A stretch of DNA of 32,818 nucleotides from Bacillota bacterium (GTDB lineage: Bacteria > Bacillota > Sulfobacillia > RBS10-35 > JAJYVN01): assembly GCA_021806565.1 (NCBI GenBank), contig JAJZXK010000034.1, positions 1 through 32,818 of the forward strand, read 5' to 3'. The position numbers were made by a program, and so were the translations under genes. Below the pieces are notes generated by a model. That model made no database searches, was not told the origin of the DNA, and saw nothing but the letters and a program-made list of their open reading frames with translations. Shown one piece after another: positions 1 to 7,971 of this stretch. Numbering within the stretch: the first letter of the stretch is position 1; each line of letters begins with the position of its first letter.

Positions 1-485
1 GCCCGACGGCTACGGGAAGCGGAGCCGCCCGATCGTCTCCCGCCGCGGCGCCGGTTCGACGGGCCCCCGACGGGCGCCGATCCGCGGTTCGGCGCGGAAG
101 GGGCGGCCGGTCCACGCGCTCCGGCGTCCCGCCCCTGGCGGCCCCGCCCGCCCGGTGTCCCGCGCACCGCCGCGTCGCGGCGGTCCCGACCCGGAACCTG
201 CGGCCCCCCACGCCCGTCTTCACCCCGCAGCAACATCTCGGCATCGACTCCGACTGCACCCGCCAGCGCCAACAGACACGTCCCGCCTGGATAGCGGCAC
301 GTTCCACGCTCCAGGGCAAGGATCACTCGGGCCGCCACGCCGGAACGCCTCGCCAACGCGTCCACCGTCAGGCCTTGATCCTGACGGAACTGCGCCAGCG
401 TGCGGCCCACCGCACCCACCGGGGCGCTGCGCACCCGCACCTCCAGCGGTTCGCGGGACAGAGGCGCATCGGGCGGTTGCGTCAT
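1..485 (-). CDS. XRE-family HTH transcriptional regulator, C-terminus off the left edge
   Basis: Translating the minus strand from the ATG at 485 gives an open frame without a stop up to base 1 (161 codons). Residues 28-87 form a helix-turn-helix of the XRE/Cro type: the first helix has the pattern RTLAQFRQDQGLT, followed by VDALARRSGV as the turn and recognition part, then an ALERG motif and a leucine-rich last helix ending EMLLR. This domain binds DNA as a dimer in known family members. Beyond residue 90 the protein becomes Gly/Arg/Pro-rich and probably disordered. No effector domain is visible because the gene is cut by the window edge. The start lies about 14 bases from the left end of the IS200/IS605 element, so its own promoter region may have been replaced by the IS. 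The domain call is firm; the target is unknown. Confidence 0.75.
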   Translation of the reverse strand, partial: MTQPPDAPLSREPLEVRVRSAPVGAVGRTLAQFRQDQGLTVDALARRSGVAARVILALERGTCRYPGGTCLLALAGAVGVDAEMLLRGEDGRGGPQVPGRDRRDAAVRGTPGGRGRQGRDAGARGPAAPSAPNRGSAPVGGPSNRRRGGRRSGGSASRSRR

Positions 486-498
486 CGCGGCATCGTAT

Positions 499-564
499 CC
501 ATAGATCACGCGGCGCGGGGACTGTCGCCTTCAGGCGACAGCGGAAGCGCCGCTCCCTCCCTTG
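499..564 (+). repeat. Left end (LE) of the IS, copy 1
   Basis: This 66-base block is shared with 15521-15586 (3 differences). It contains a hairpin with stem TGTCGCC/GGCGACA and loop TTCA, then a second small stem AGCGG/CCGCT. Both are placed as TnpA recognition hairpins are in IS200/IS605 elements. The similarity ends at CTTG, just where the tnpA promoter begins. Confidence 0.8.
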
Positions 565-590
565 AGATAGATGTGGGCGTTCTGTATAAT
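562..590 (+). promoter_or_regulatory. Promoter of tnpA, possibly leaderless
   Basis: TTGAGA (562-567) and TATAAT (585-590) are separated by exactly 17 bases, a near-consensus housekeeping promoter in an otherwise very G+C-rich stretch. The tnpA ATG starts at 598, seven bases after the -10 box. Transcription would therefore begin at or next to the start codon and leave no room for a ribosome binding site. Confidence 0.7.
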
Positions 591-597
591 GCGACTC

Positions 598-993
598 ATG
601 ACGGCGTATAGGAAAAACGCAGGCGCGGTCTTCTCGCTGAAGTACGACGTGGTGTGGTGTCCGAAATATCGCCGCGCCGTGCTCGTCGGGGCCGTGGCGG
701 AACGCTTGGAGGCTCTCCTGCGCGAGAAGATTGCCGATGAAGGTCTGATGGTTCACGCGCTGGAGGTCATGCCAGATCATGTCCACCTGTTCGTCGAGAG
801 CGATCCGACTTGGGCACCGGCTGCGATCGTCGGTCGCCTGAAGGGCTACACTTCCCACATCTTGCGCGACGAGTTTCCGCACCTTCGCTCCCGACTGCCA
901 ACGCTTTGGTCCCGTAGTTACTATGCGGGCACCGTCGGGCGCGTATCCGAGGCAACGATTCGTAGTTACATGGAGTCCCAGAAGGGGAGGTAA
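598..993 (+). CDS. tnpA: IS200/IS605 Y1 (HUH) transposase TnpA
   Basis: 131 residues, normal size for a single-domain IS200 transposase. The N-terminus runs through YDVVWCPKYRR, the usual first strand of the fold. The HUH metal-binding motif is H61-V-H63 within MPDHVHLF, and the catalytic tyrosine is Y124 in IRSYMESQ near the C-terminus. Known relatives nick and rejoin single-stranded ends at subterminal hairpins during replication. The ATG at 598 is preferred over upstream codons because homologous proteins begin just before this region and because the promoter ends at 590. The stop overlaps the ribosome binding site GGGGAGG of the following tnpB frame. All key residues are present, so it may be active and could also mobilise the mini-element at 15521. 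Confidence 0.92.
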   Translation: MTAYRKNAGAVFSLKYDVVWCPKYRRAVLVGAVAERLEALLREKIADEGLMVHALEVMPDHVHLFVESDPTWAPAAIVGRLKGYTSHILRDEFPHLRSRLPTLWSRSYYAGTVGRVSEATIRSYMESQKGR

Positions 994-996
994 CCG

Positions 997-2082
997 GTGG
1001 ACGGGACAGTGCCTCTGGCGCTGCGAGTGACGCAGGAACAAGACGCGGCACTGTCCGCCACCATAGCGGGGTTCACCGCCGCCTTCAACGCTGTCTGCCG
1101 CGTTGGCTGGGACGCCAATGAAAAAAACGGCGTCCGACTGCACCACCTGACCTACCGGGAAACCGAGGGCGAGAGCCCCAATCTGGTCTCGGACCTGCTC
1201 CTCTAGGCACGTGTCAAGGCAACAGAGGCCTTGCGCTCGGCATGCAGTCGGCGCAAGAAGGGGCGGAAGCTGTCGCGCCCGCAGGCGACCGTCTGTCCGC
1301 CGCGCTGCAACCACCACACCGCCACCGTGCGGTGGGATACTCGCGAAGTGCGCCTGTCCACGGCCGCTGGTCGCATGACGATCCCGTTCCTGCTTCCAGA
1401 ACACTACGCTAAGTACGCAGGTGGCCGCCCGCTCACCGCCGACCTCATTCACCGTAAGGGGAAGTGGTATCTGCAGGTCGCCGTCGAACTGCCCGACCCG
1501 CCCGCCCCCCCTGAGTACGGTCCCGCCGTGACCTCGGGGAACCGCTTTTTCGGCCGCCGCCAATGGCGCGGCGTCGAAGCCCGTTACTTCCGGCTGCGCC
1601 GCCTGGCCGGGAAGGTCAACCGCCTCCGGCGCACCTGCGGCCACGTTCTGAGCCGCCGCATCGCGGAGCCCGTGGACTCCGGCACCGTGATCGTCGTGGA
1701 GAACCTGACGCACATCTGGGCGCGTGTGAAGCGGCGCGGCAGAGAAGCCCGCCGCGTGCACTCCTGGTCGTTCGCGCAACTGCGCGGCTTTCTGGAGTAC
1801 AAGCCATAGGAAGTGGGCTGCGTCGTCGTGGGCATCGACCCCCGGCACACATCGCAGCGATGCTCCCGCTGTGGGTACACCGCCCGGAATAACCGCCGTT
1901 CTCAACGCGACTTCGCCTGCCGATCCTGCGGCTTCCGCCTCAACGCGGACCTCAACGGCGCTCGGAGCATCGCCTGGAAGCACCTTGCCGCGGTGGCTAC
2001 ACGCGACCGCGGTGGTCCGCCGTCAACCGGCCTAACGTCCGCCGACCCAGGTGGACAGGCCGTCGGGTTTACCCGACGGTAG
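997..2082 (+). pseudogene. tnpB: Degenerate TnpB (OrfB, RuvC-like RNA-guided nuclease)
   Basis: One reading frame from the GTG at 997 to 2082 is interrupted by two in-frame TAG codons (1204-1206 and 1807-1809). The translation is TnpB-like throughout: a CPPRCNHH segment, the RuvC-II strand IVVENLTHI with its Glu, a zinc ribbon built on CSRCG and CRSCG, and RuvC-III with Asp in NADLNGARSIA. The stretch where RuvC-I (normally a VDLG-type motif) should lie reads PEYGPAVTSGNRF, so about ten residues including the catalytic Asp appear deleted. The segment before RuvC-II also looks shortened. It would be nuclease-dead even if the stops were read through. The start has a good ribosome binding site (GGGGAGG, six bases upstream). 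Active TnpB cuts DNA guided by an RNA from the right end; this copy is decaying. Confidence 0.88.
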
Positions 2083-2087
2083 TTGAC
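2022..2087 (+). repeat. Right end (RE) of the IS, copy 1
   Basis: This 66-base block is shared with 15786-15851 (57 identities). It holds a strong hairpin, CCGTCGGGT (2060-2068) pairing with ACCCGACGG (2071-2079). It covers the 3' end of the tnpB frame, where IS605-type elements encode the TnpB guide RNA scaffold. The guide RNA role here is inferred from the family. Confidence 0.75.
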
Positions 2088-2188
2088 GACGATCGCCGGC
2101 TTCGCCGCAGCGGCGGCGCCACCCTTCCGCCCATCGAGGCAAACCGCCCGCCGCCGCCCGCCCGCCCGGTGCGTGGAGGCGGCCGCGA

Positions 2189-3874
2189 TCAGCCCGGCCG
2201 GCGCGCCATGACGCAGAGGCATCGCCACTCCAAGGCACGCAGCCGGGCGCTGACGCGGTCGAAACCCGCCACCAAGCGCTCCTCGCACTCGGCCAGCAGG
2301 CTTTCCCGGTGCGCGGGATCCACGCCGGCCAACAGCAGTTCCGGAACGCCCAGCCGCCGCCAGACGGCGATAGCCGACGAAACGTCCTCCATGCGCAACT
2401 GTTGGGGTCGGCTGACCTCGGCGCGTTCCAATTCCAGCCCAGTCGCTTGCAGCATCGCTTCCAGGGCACCGAACGCCAAGAGCGGTTGTGGCAGAGACCG
2501 GCCCGCCGCGGCCTGCGCAAGCCGGATCGGCTCCAGCACCTCCGCCCAGAAGGGCGACCAGGGGAACTCCAGGGCGGCCGCGAGGGCCACCCGGCCACCC
2601 GGACGCAGGAGCCGGGCCATCTCGCGCACCGCCTGCGGTGCCTCACACAGATGGAGAAACAACGCGCCGATCACCATGTCGACCGTGCCGGACGCCACCG
2701 GCAGGGATTCCGCCCCGGCCTGCACGAAATGCAGCCAAGGGATGCCCGCCGCGCGCGTTCGCGCCCGCGCCAAGCGACGCGCATCCGGCTCGGTCACGAG
2801 CAGGGCCCCGTCCGGTCCGATCCGCTGAGCCAAACCGCCCTCGAAGGTGATGCGCCCCGCCCCGGCCCCGACCTCCACGACCGCTCCCCCGAGCGGCGGG
2901 TCGGCAAAGGCGACGAAATCCTCGGCCTGTTCCCGCCACTGCAGGTAGTACCCCTGAGCGCGCGGACCCGCCGGTACGGCCGGGGACGCGGTCGAAAAGA
3001 AGGTGACGGCCGGCGGCACGGCGGTCAGCAGGATGCGGCCGCCGCTGGCCGCCGCCAGAGCCAGCCCTTGACTCGCGTTCAGGTCGGCGACCGCATCCAG
3101 CAATGCCAAGGCGAGCTTGCCCGCCTCCCAGGTCGCCAAGCCATAACGGACGCGCACCGGCAGCCCGAGTGTGGCACCCAGCTGCTCCAGGGCATCCTCC
3201 ACCCCCCGCACCCAGGCCTCGGCCGCCGGCATGTCCGCCCGTGGCAGCACCAACGCAAAGACGTTTCCCTCCAGGCGCAGGGCCAACCCGTCGGCCGGTG
3301 CCACTGCGCGCATCGCGGCGCCCAGGGCGGAAAGCAGCGCGTCTCCGATCGCCCAACCGCGTGACTCGTTAATGGCCTTGAGGCGATCGATGTGCAGGCA
3401 CGCCACGACGCCAGGCCCGCCATCCCAACGGGCGGCCACTGCATTCCAGCCGTGGCGGTTCATCAACCCGGTGAGGGCATCGGTCCGGGTCCATTCGGGC
3501 AGTGCCGGACGCTTGTCCGGGACACTGCGCTCGCGCTCCAGAACGATGAGCAACGTCAACGTGCCCTCGCCTTCGGGCACGGGTGCTCCGACCAGGATCA
3601 CGGGGCGAGGCACCTCGCCGTCCTGGACGGCGGCGGCGACCGGTGTACCGGTCCGCAGGGCCAGGGCCAACCGCCCAAGGGCATCGGCCTCTCCGTCCGG
3701 CCCCCGCAGGCGTAGCGCATCCAGCGCCGGGCCGCCGAGCGCACCTTCCGCCAACCCCCAATACGCCTGGGCGCAACCGTTGAAGTCGACCAGGCGGCAG
3801 GCGTCGTCCAGAATGCACATCGGCAATGGCACGTCCGTATACGCCACTCGGGCGATGGTGTCACCAGAAAACAT
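2189..3874 (-). CDS. PAS / degenerate GGDEF / class I SAM-methyltransferase fusion protein
   Basis: 561 residues. Residues 5-113 look like a PAS sensor domain (PLPMCILDDACRLVDFNGCAQAYWG). Residues 130-285 are GGDEF-like: the entry motif TDALTGLMNRHGW is good and IDRLKAINESRGWAIGDALL keeps the metal Asp and substrate Asn, but the signature loop reads EGNVF (202-206) instead of GGDEF. Diguanylate cyclase activity is therefore unlikely. Residues 328-440 are a Rossmann methyltransferase with motif I VVEVGAGAGRI, an acidic strand-2 end (LLVTEPD) and LLRPGGRVAL, of the UbiE/Methyltransf_11 type. The start ATG at 3874 has AGGAG nine bases upstream. No transmembrane segment is seen. It lies downstream of the AbrB-like gene, 381 bases away on the same strand. 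Its substrate cannot be told; a signal-responsive methyltransferase is the inference. Confidence 0.75.
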   Translation of the reverse strand: MFSGDTIARVAYTDVPLPMCILDDACRLVDFNGCAQAYWGLAEGALGGPALDALRLRGPDGEADALGRLALALRTGTPVAAAVQDGEVPRPVILVGAPVPEGEGTLTLLIVLERERSVPDKRPALPEWTRTDALTGLMNRHGWNAVAARWDGGPGVVACLHIDRLKAINESRGWAIGDALLSALGAAMRAVAPADGLALRLEGNVFALVLPRADMPAAEAWVRGVEDALEQLGATLGLPVRVRYGLATWEAGKLALALLDAVADLNASQGLALAAASGGRILLTAVPPAVTFFSTASPAVPAGPRAQGYYLQWREQAEDFVAFADPPLGGAVVEVGAGAGRITFEGGLAQRIGPDGALLVTEPDARRLARARTRAAGIPWLHFVQAGAESLPVASGTVDMVIGALFLHLCEAPQAVREMARLLRPGGRVALAAALEFPWSPFWAEVLEPIRLAQAAAGRSLPQPLLAFGALEAMLQATGLELERAEVSRPQQLRMEDVSSAIAVWRRLGVPELLLAGVDPAHRESLLAECEERLVAGFDRVSARLRALEWRCLCVMARRPG

Positions 3875-4255
3875 GGCACCTCGCTCCTCTTGGAGCCACA
3901 CGGCGTCCGCCTGCATCTCTCGCGAACCGCGGAGCACCACCGCCGGCTGGCAACCTCCGGGCGATTCGCGACCGAGGCGCCAACGCCTTCGTACCAACCG
4001 CATCTTTCCAAATAACCAACGGTGCCCTGGTCCTTCATTCCGAAGCGTTGCGCGCGCCTGCGCGACGGCCGCCATCCTGGAGCAAGCTGAGAAAGCTCGG
4101 CGCCACTTCCGTCTTCGGGTGGATACACCGCATCCGGGACCGTAAGTGGCGGTGAGCAAGAACGGGCGGGCCGGCGGTCAGCAGCGACGCACCGACCCCA
4201 TCGCGGCACCGCCTGGTGGCTTCGCGACAGCGGCCTCGACACGGCCGTCGCGCGC
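3875..4255. other. Intergenic stretch between the PAS/GGDEF gene and the AbrB-like gene
   Basis: 381 bases with no convincing coding sequence. Just after the AbrB-like stop (read on the minus strand) there is an imperfect stem, GCGACGGCC with GGCCGCTGTCGC, but no T-run follows, so it is a weak terminator candidate. Open frames continue here only because stop codons are rare at this base composition. Confidence 0.5.
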
Positions 4256-4525
4256 TCAATCCCGCGGCGACGGACTGACCAAGGCGACGACCTCCCGGAC
4301 GCAATCGACGCATATGCCTTTGTGGTGTACGGGAATGACGTGCTGAGCCGTGCCGCAGAAGACACAGCGCAGGGGCGGTTCCCGTTCCGGCTGGGGGCCG
4401 CCCATCGCCAGCGGAACCACCGCCGGCTGCAGCCCGCGCCGCAACGCATCCCGCACCCCCGGCGGCACCACCAGGCGGCCGAGGCGATCCAACCGCCGGG
4501 AGATGTTCCGGGCAAGCGGATCCAC
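4256..4525 (-). CDS. AbrB/SpoVT-type transition-state regulator with zinc-binding C-terminus
   Basis: 89 residues from a GTG at 4525. The start is fixed by a near-perfect ribosome binding site (AGGGGGTG, about six bases upstream). Residues 7-45 form the swapped-hairpin AbrB DNA-binding domain (RRLDRLGRLVVPPGVRDAL). The C-terminal half has CVFC (Cys54/57) and CVDC (Cys72/75), a pattern seen in AbrB homologues of Bacillota where this region mediates tetramer formation or metal binding. AbrB proteins repress stationary-phase and sporulation genes. Two TACAAT motifs lie upstream (minus strand, near 4576 and 4676) but lack a clear -35. The gene precedes the PAS/GGDEF fusion on the same strand. Family call firm; regulon unknown. 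Confidence 0.85.
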   Translation of the reverse strand: MDPLARNISRRLDRLGRLVVPPGVRDALRRGLQPAVVPLAMGGPQPEREPPLRCVFCGTAQHVIPVHHKGICVDCVREVVALVSPSPRD

Positions 4526-5365
4526 GCAATCACCCCCTGGGTCCCTGCGACCCGATCGCGCCTCCGTACCAGCATTGTATCGCACTCAGCGCCGACAGGG
4601 CTCAGCCGCCGAGCGGACGGGTGACGGTGAAGACCCGGCCTCCGCCCGACGGAAAACGCAGGCTTTGCCAGGCATTGTACCACGCAAGACCGACGCGGCC
4701 GGCCGGCCGGTCGAACCGCCTGCCGTTCCTCTCTTCATAGCCTTTTGTTTCCGGCCGCTGGCGCGGTCCGTTTCCTACTTGGAAATTCCTGCTTCGTCGC
4801 GGCTGGTTTCGCCAGGCCGTTCTCCTGGCCAGAGCCCTCCGCTCCACAGGCGTTTTGTGTCTCCGGGAAACTCCCGGTGACAAGTCCGGTCCCGGACCTG
4901 TTTGAGCGTCTGTGTTCTTACGTGCCGGACACTGTTTCCCGGCCCAGCCGCCAAGACACAGGTTTTCAAAGTGCGTGGAACAGATCTTATGCCTATGTTT
5001 CGCCACGAACGGCGATACCCCTTGCAGCTGCTGGCAACCCCTCGGACGGATCCCGAAGCCGGGAAGCGATCCGCCGCGGGTCGCAGGGGACACCGCCCCC
5101 ACTCGCGAAACTATGACAGGGAAGCTGGATCGAAGTTGCGGCAACCCGGCCGCCCCGCCGCGGATGACAGGCCGCCGGGTTTTGACCTTAATGGTATGCG
5201 CCCCGGGGCCCAGGGCACCGTAGGCGCACCGGTCCGCCGCTGTCATGCCGCGCCCCCGAGGGGGACGAAAGGCATAATCCAAGGCCAGAAAGGGGCACAG
5301 GCCTGGTCAGGCGGACCCGTGGACGCCCGGCGGCGGTGCGGACACGCCCATGACCAGGCCCAACC
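4526..5365. other. Long non-coding stretch upstream of two divergent genes
   Basis: 840 bases between the AbrB-like gene (minus) and the sugar isomerase gene (plus). The part from about 4735 to 5010 is visibly less G+C-rich than the surrounding genes. Open frames cross it but none shows a recognisable domain or a plausible start. It contains nested inverted repeats (see 4856-4960) and a CCCCCGAGGGGG-type stem near 5252-5264. Promoters for both flanking genes must lie here, but none is clear by eye. Confidence 0.5.
4856..4960. other. Candidate structured RNA or multi-stem DNA element
   Basis: A perfect 7-bp closing stem, TGTGTCT (4856-4862) with AGACACA (4954-4960), encloses three hairpins. 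They are CCGGGA/TCCCGG with loop AAC (4863-4877), GTCCG/CGGAC with loop GTCC (4884-4897), and GCCGG/CCGGC (4924-4943). The arrangement resembles a multi-helix junction. It has no partner gene within 250 bases on either strand, so a leader role is not obvious. The strand is undetermined because stems are symmetric. Confidence 0.3.
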
Positions 5366-6220
5366 ATGGCGTTGCTATCCGTCTCCACTTGGGCGCTCAA
5401 CCAACACCTCGGCCCTTTGCACTGGACCAAATGGGACCCGCAGGCCCACCGGCCCGTGACCGTGGCCGAAGACCGCCCCCGCACGCTGCCGCTGACCGCG
5501 TTGCCCGCCCGTCTGGCCGGGATGGGTTTGCAGGCCTGTGAACTCGGGCACTTCCACCTACCAGCCCTGGAAGACATCAAGGACGAGCACGTCACCGAGA
5601 TTCGCTCGGCATTCCACCGCTCCGAAATCGTCCTGTGGAGCCTTTTGGTCGACTACGGCGACCTCAGCGCCGCAGACCCGCGGCGGCGGGACGCCGATCG
5701 CCAGTACATCTCCGAATGGGTGAAGATGGCGGCCCGCCTCGGCGCGCGCCACGTGCGGGTCGTCGCCGGGGAGGGAAGTCCGTACGACGCGGCCGCCATC
5801 GACCGCTGTGTCTCGGCACTGGAAGAACTGGCCGACCTCGGCCGCGGCCTCGGCATCGGTATTCTGACGGAAAACTTCCGGCGGCTCGCGTCCACACCGG
5901 AGGTTTGCGTGCAGATCTGCACGAGGCTCCTGGACCGCGTCCACCTGACCGCCGACTTCGGCAACTTCCCGAAGGCGACCAGATCCGCCGCCCTGGCCCA
6001 CATCCTGCCTTTCGCGCGCTCGGTGCACGCCAAGCCCGACCTCAACGGCGAAGGAGACATCGACAACGCCGCCTTCGACACCCTGTTGGGCGTCGCCGCC
6101 GGCGCCGGTTTCGACGGCGCGTACACCGTCGTCTACGAGGGGCCGGCGGACCAGTGGGATGGCGTGGAGCGCACGGCCGAGCGGATCCGCCGCCACCCCC
6201 TAGCCCTGTCCCCCCGGTGA
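5366..6220 (+). CDS. Sugar phosphate isomerase/epimerase (xylose-isomerase-like TIM barrel)
   Basis: 284 residues, the usual length for the AP-endonuclease-2/xylose-isomerase-like TIM-barrel family. The four expected metal ligands can be placed by motif: Glu169 (ILTENFR), Asp197 (LTADFGN), His221 (SVHAKPD) and Glu258 (VVYEGP). This E-D-H-E set is typical of IolE, ketose 3-epimerases and related sugar isomerases, which use a divalent metal for keto-aldo isomerisation. The ATG at 5366 has only a weak ribosome binding site, so the start is uncertain. A second family member sits at 23064-23903. The substrate cannot be assigned; the cluster suggests a modified or keto sugar. Confidence 0.8.
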   Translation: MALLSVSTWALNQHLGPLHWTKWDPQAHRPVTVAEDRPRTLPLTALPARLAGMGLQACELGHFHLPALEDIKDEHVTEIRSAFHRSEIVLWSLLVDYGDLSAADPRRRDADRQYISEWVKMAARLGARHVRVVAGEGSPYDAAAIDRCVSALEELADLGRGLGIGILTENFRRLASTPEVCVQICTRLLDRVHLTADFGNFPKATRSAALAHILPFARSVHAKPDLNGEGDIDNAAFDTLLGVAAGAGFDGAYTVVYEGPADQWDGVERTAERIRRHPLALSPR

Positions 6221-6254
6221 AGGCGGTGGCCCGGCGGCCATCGATGGGATGGAC

Positions 6255-6596
6255 TCAGACCCGAGGCAGTTCGCCGCGCTCGACCGCGGCGGGCGTCGTC
6301 CAACAGTGATCGCAGATATCCCTCTCCGCGCCCAGCAGGTGCTGGTCATCGGTGACGGTGCCGCAGCGACGACAGGCTCCAAGGAACGGCAGGCCCGAAC
6401 CGGACGCCTGCGCCCCCTGGGGCAACTGGCTGTTCAGCGCGGTGATCCATTCGTTGGCGAGGAAGACCGCATACCCGACGCCCAGCCCGCCCCGCGGTGC
6501 CGCTATGGTGGCCTCCGGGGCATAATCGATCCAGCGACAACTACGGCCGGTATCGGTGTCGCGGGCCTCCAGGACAAACCTCCATCGGACCGCCAC
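6255..6596 (-). CDS. Small conserved-looking protein with C-terminal zinc ribbon
   Basis: 113 residues from a GTG at 6596 preceded by AGGGGGG at good spacing. The N-terminal half has alternating hydrophobic strands (VAVRWRFVLEA) and a helix around YAVFLANEWITALN. The C-terminus holds CRRC (Cys75/78) and CDHC (Cys95/98), a four-cysteine zinc ribbon. I do not recognise the family. It converges with the isomerase gene at 5366-6220 (35-base gap) and is divergent from the quinone oxidoreductase. Upstream codons remain open but are Arg/Gly/Pro-rich and probably not translated. Confidence 0.6.
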   Translation of the reverse strand: MAVRWRFVLEARDTDTGRSCRWIDYAPEATIAAPRGGLGVGYAVFLANEWITALNSQLPQGAQASGSGLPFLGACRRCGTVTDDQHLLGAERDICDHCWTTPAAVERGELPRV

Positions 6597-6889
6597 GCCT
6601 CGCCCCCCTCGTCCCGTCGGAGTCGCGCGACCGCCGCGGTTGGGCCCGGGGGTCGTCCGGGCCGCTCTCCGGTGGCGGCGTCCCAGGGTCGGACCCGCAC
6701 CAAGTCTCACAGTAGCGCACAAGCCCTTGCGCGCCAAGGTCCGTTCGGTGGCGACCATGCAGGCCCTGCGGCGGATGGGCGCCCGCCGCCCGGCTGCCGC
6801 CAAGTTTGGGGCGGAGGACAGCCGCAGACCGACCACGAGCGCCCCGGCCGGAGCCCTCCCCCGGGACCTTGGAAAGGAGTGGTGGACCG

Positions 6890-7882
6890 ATGCGCGCGAT
6901 TGTGCTCGACGAACACGGCGGTCCGGAGGTCCTGCGCATCCGCGAGGTTCCCGCACCCCAACCCGGACCGCAGGAGGTCGCCGTCGATGTACGGGCGGCG
7001 GGGGTGAACCGCGCCGACCTGCTGCAGCGCGAGGGGCGCTATCCCGCACCGGAACCTCGACCCGCCCACGAAATCCCCGGGCTTGAGATGGCCGGCTGCG
7101 TGGCCGCCGTCGGGCCGTTGGTGAGCCGCTTCCGGGTGGGTGACCGCGTGGCCGGACTGCTGCCGGGCGGGGGCTACGCCCAGCGGGTGGTCAGCCACGC
7201 GGACCTGCTGTTTGAGGTTCCGGCCAACCTGGGCTGGGCCGAGGCCGCCGCAGTGCCGGAGGTCTTCCTGACGGCGTACGACGCGCTGGTGCTGCAGGCG
7301 GGTATGGGGGCCGGCGACCGCCTCCTCGTGCATGCGGCCGCAAGCGGGGTCGGCACGGCGGCCGTCCAACTCGGCCGCTGGGCCGGGGCCCAGGTCTACG
7401 GCACGGCGGGGAGTGCCGCCAAATGCCTTGCGGCGGAAGGACTGGGCGCCCATGCCGTCGTGGAGATGGGCGATCGATCCCGGGACTTCGCCGCCATCCT
7501 GGACGAGCACGTCGGCGGCCACGGCTTCGACGTGGTCCTGGACTTGGTCGGAGCCTCGTACCTCGATCGCAATCTGAAAGCCCTTGCGCCCCGTGGGAGG
7601 CTGATCACGCTCGGCCTGGTCGGCGGCGTGCGCGCCGAAATCGACCTCGGGCAACTCCTGTCCCGACGCCTCACTGTGATGGGCTCGAACCTGCGCGGCC
7701 GCAGCCTGGGCGAGAAGGCCTCACTGACCGCCGTCTTCGCCGGCCGCGTTCTGCCGGCACTGGCCGCGGGACGGCTCCGCCCAATCGTGGGTACGGTGCT
7801 GCCGTGGACGCGGGCGGCCGAAGCCCACCGCCTCCTGCAGGCCGACGCCGTGATCGGCAAGGTCGTCCTCGAAGTGCAGTAA
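6890..7882 (+). CDS. NAD(P)H:quinone oxidoreductase, zinc-less MDR family
   Basis: 330 residues, standard for quinone oxidoreductases of the medium-chain dehydrogenase/reductase superfamily. The N-terminal GroES-like part carries RAAGVNRADLLQREGRYP and the typical PGLEMAG motif. The Rossmann part has AAASGVGTA (149-157) for NADPH binding. The structural-zinc cysteine cluster is absent, as in QOR/CryZ-type enzymes. It reduces quinones or enones, or acts on polyketide-like substrates; the exact one cannot be read. The ATG at 6890 follows AAAGGAG about ten bases upstream. A GTG nine bases earlier is an alternative start. Confidence 0.88.
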   Translation: MRAIVLDEHGGPEVLRIREVPAPQPGPQEVAVDVRAAGVNRADLLQREGRYPAPEPRPAHEIPGLEMAGCVAAVGPLVSRFRVGDRVAGLLPGGGYAQRVVSHADLLFEVPANLGWAEAAAVPEVFLTAYDALVLQAGMGAGDRLLVHAAASGVGTAAVQLGRWAGAQVYGTAGSAAKCLAAEGLGAHAVVEMGDRSRDFAAILDEHVGGHGFDVVLDLVGASYLDRNLKALAPRGRLITLGLVGGVRAEIDLGQLLSRRLTVMGSNLRGRSLGEKASLTAVFAGRVLPALAAGRLRPIVGTVLPWTRAAEAHRLLQADAVIGKVVLEVQ

Positions 7883-7971
7883 AACCTCTCGGCCCGCCGC
7901 AGGTGAACGACTGGCCGCAGCATATCCACCGTGCGGCGGCGTTCCAACCTCGAAAGGGCGTGGTCACGGCC

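Larger units (their letters stand above)
499..2087 (+). mobile_element. IS200/IS605-family element (tnpA plus decayed tnpB)
   Basis: The limits are set by comparison with the second copy of both ends at 15521-15851. The left 66 bases (499-564) match 15521-15586 at 63 positions, and the right 66 bases (2022-2087) match 15786-15851 at 57. Inside are a Y1 HUH transposase and a TnpB/OrfB remnant in the same direction. There are no terminal inverted repeats. Instead each end has a subterminal hairpin (TGTCGCC/GGCGACA at the left, CCGTCGGG/CCCGACGG at the right), as expected for single-strand transposition in this family. The exact cleavage points cannot be fixed by eye. Confidence 0.85.

Noticed and set aside
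220..1983. A 587-codon minus-strand frame across the IS.
   Set aside because: It overlaps tnpA and tnpB and yields a low-complexity translation without domains; a shadow frame caused by high G+C.
4856..4960. Cobalamin riboswitch.
   Set aside because: Parts of the core can be matched, but the segment between TCC and CCCG is missing, the B12 box is not convincing, and no cobalamin or transport gene follows.
5263..5316. A shared leader motif (GGACGAAAGG and later TGGTCxGGCGGAC) upstream of the genes at 5366 and 25233.
   Set aside because: The spacing between the two blocks differs (41 and 20 bases) and no common fold was found, so chance similarity in G+C-rich DNA is likely.
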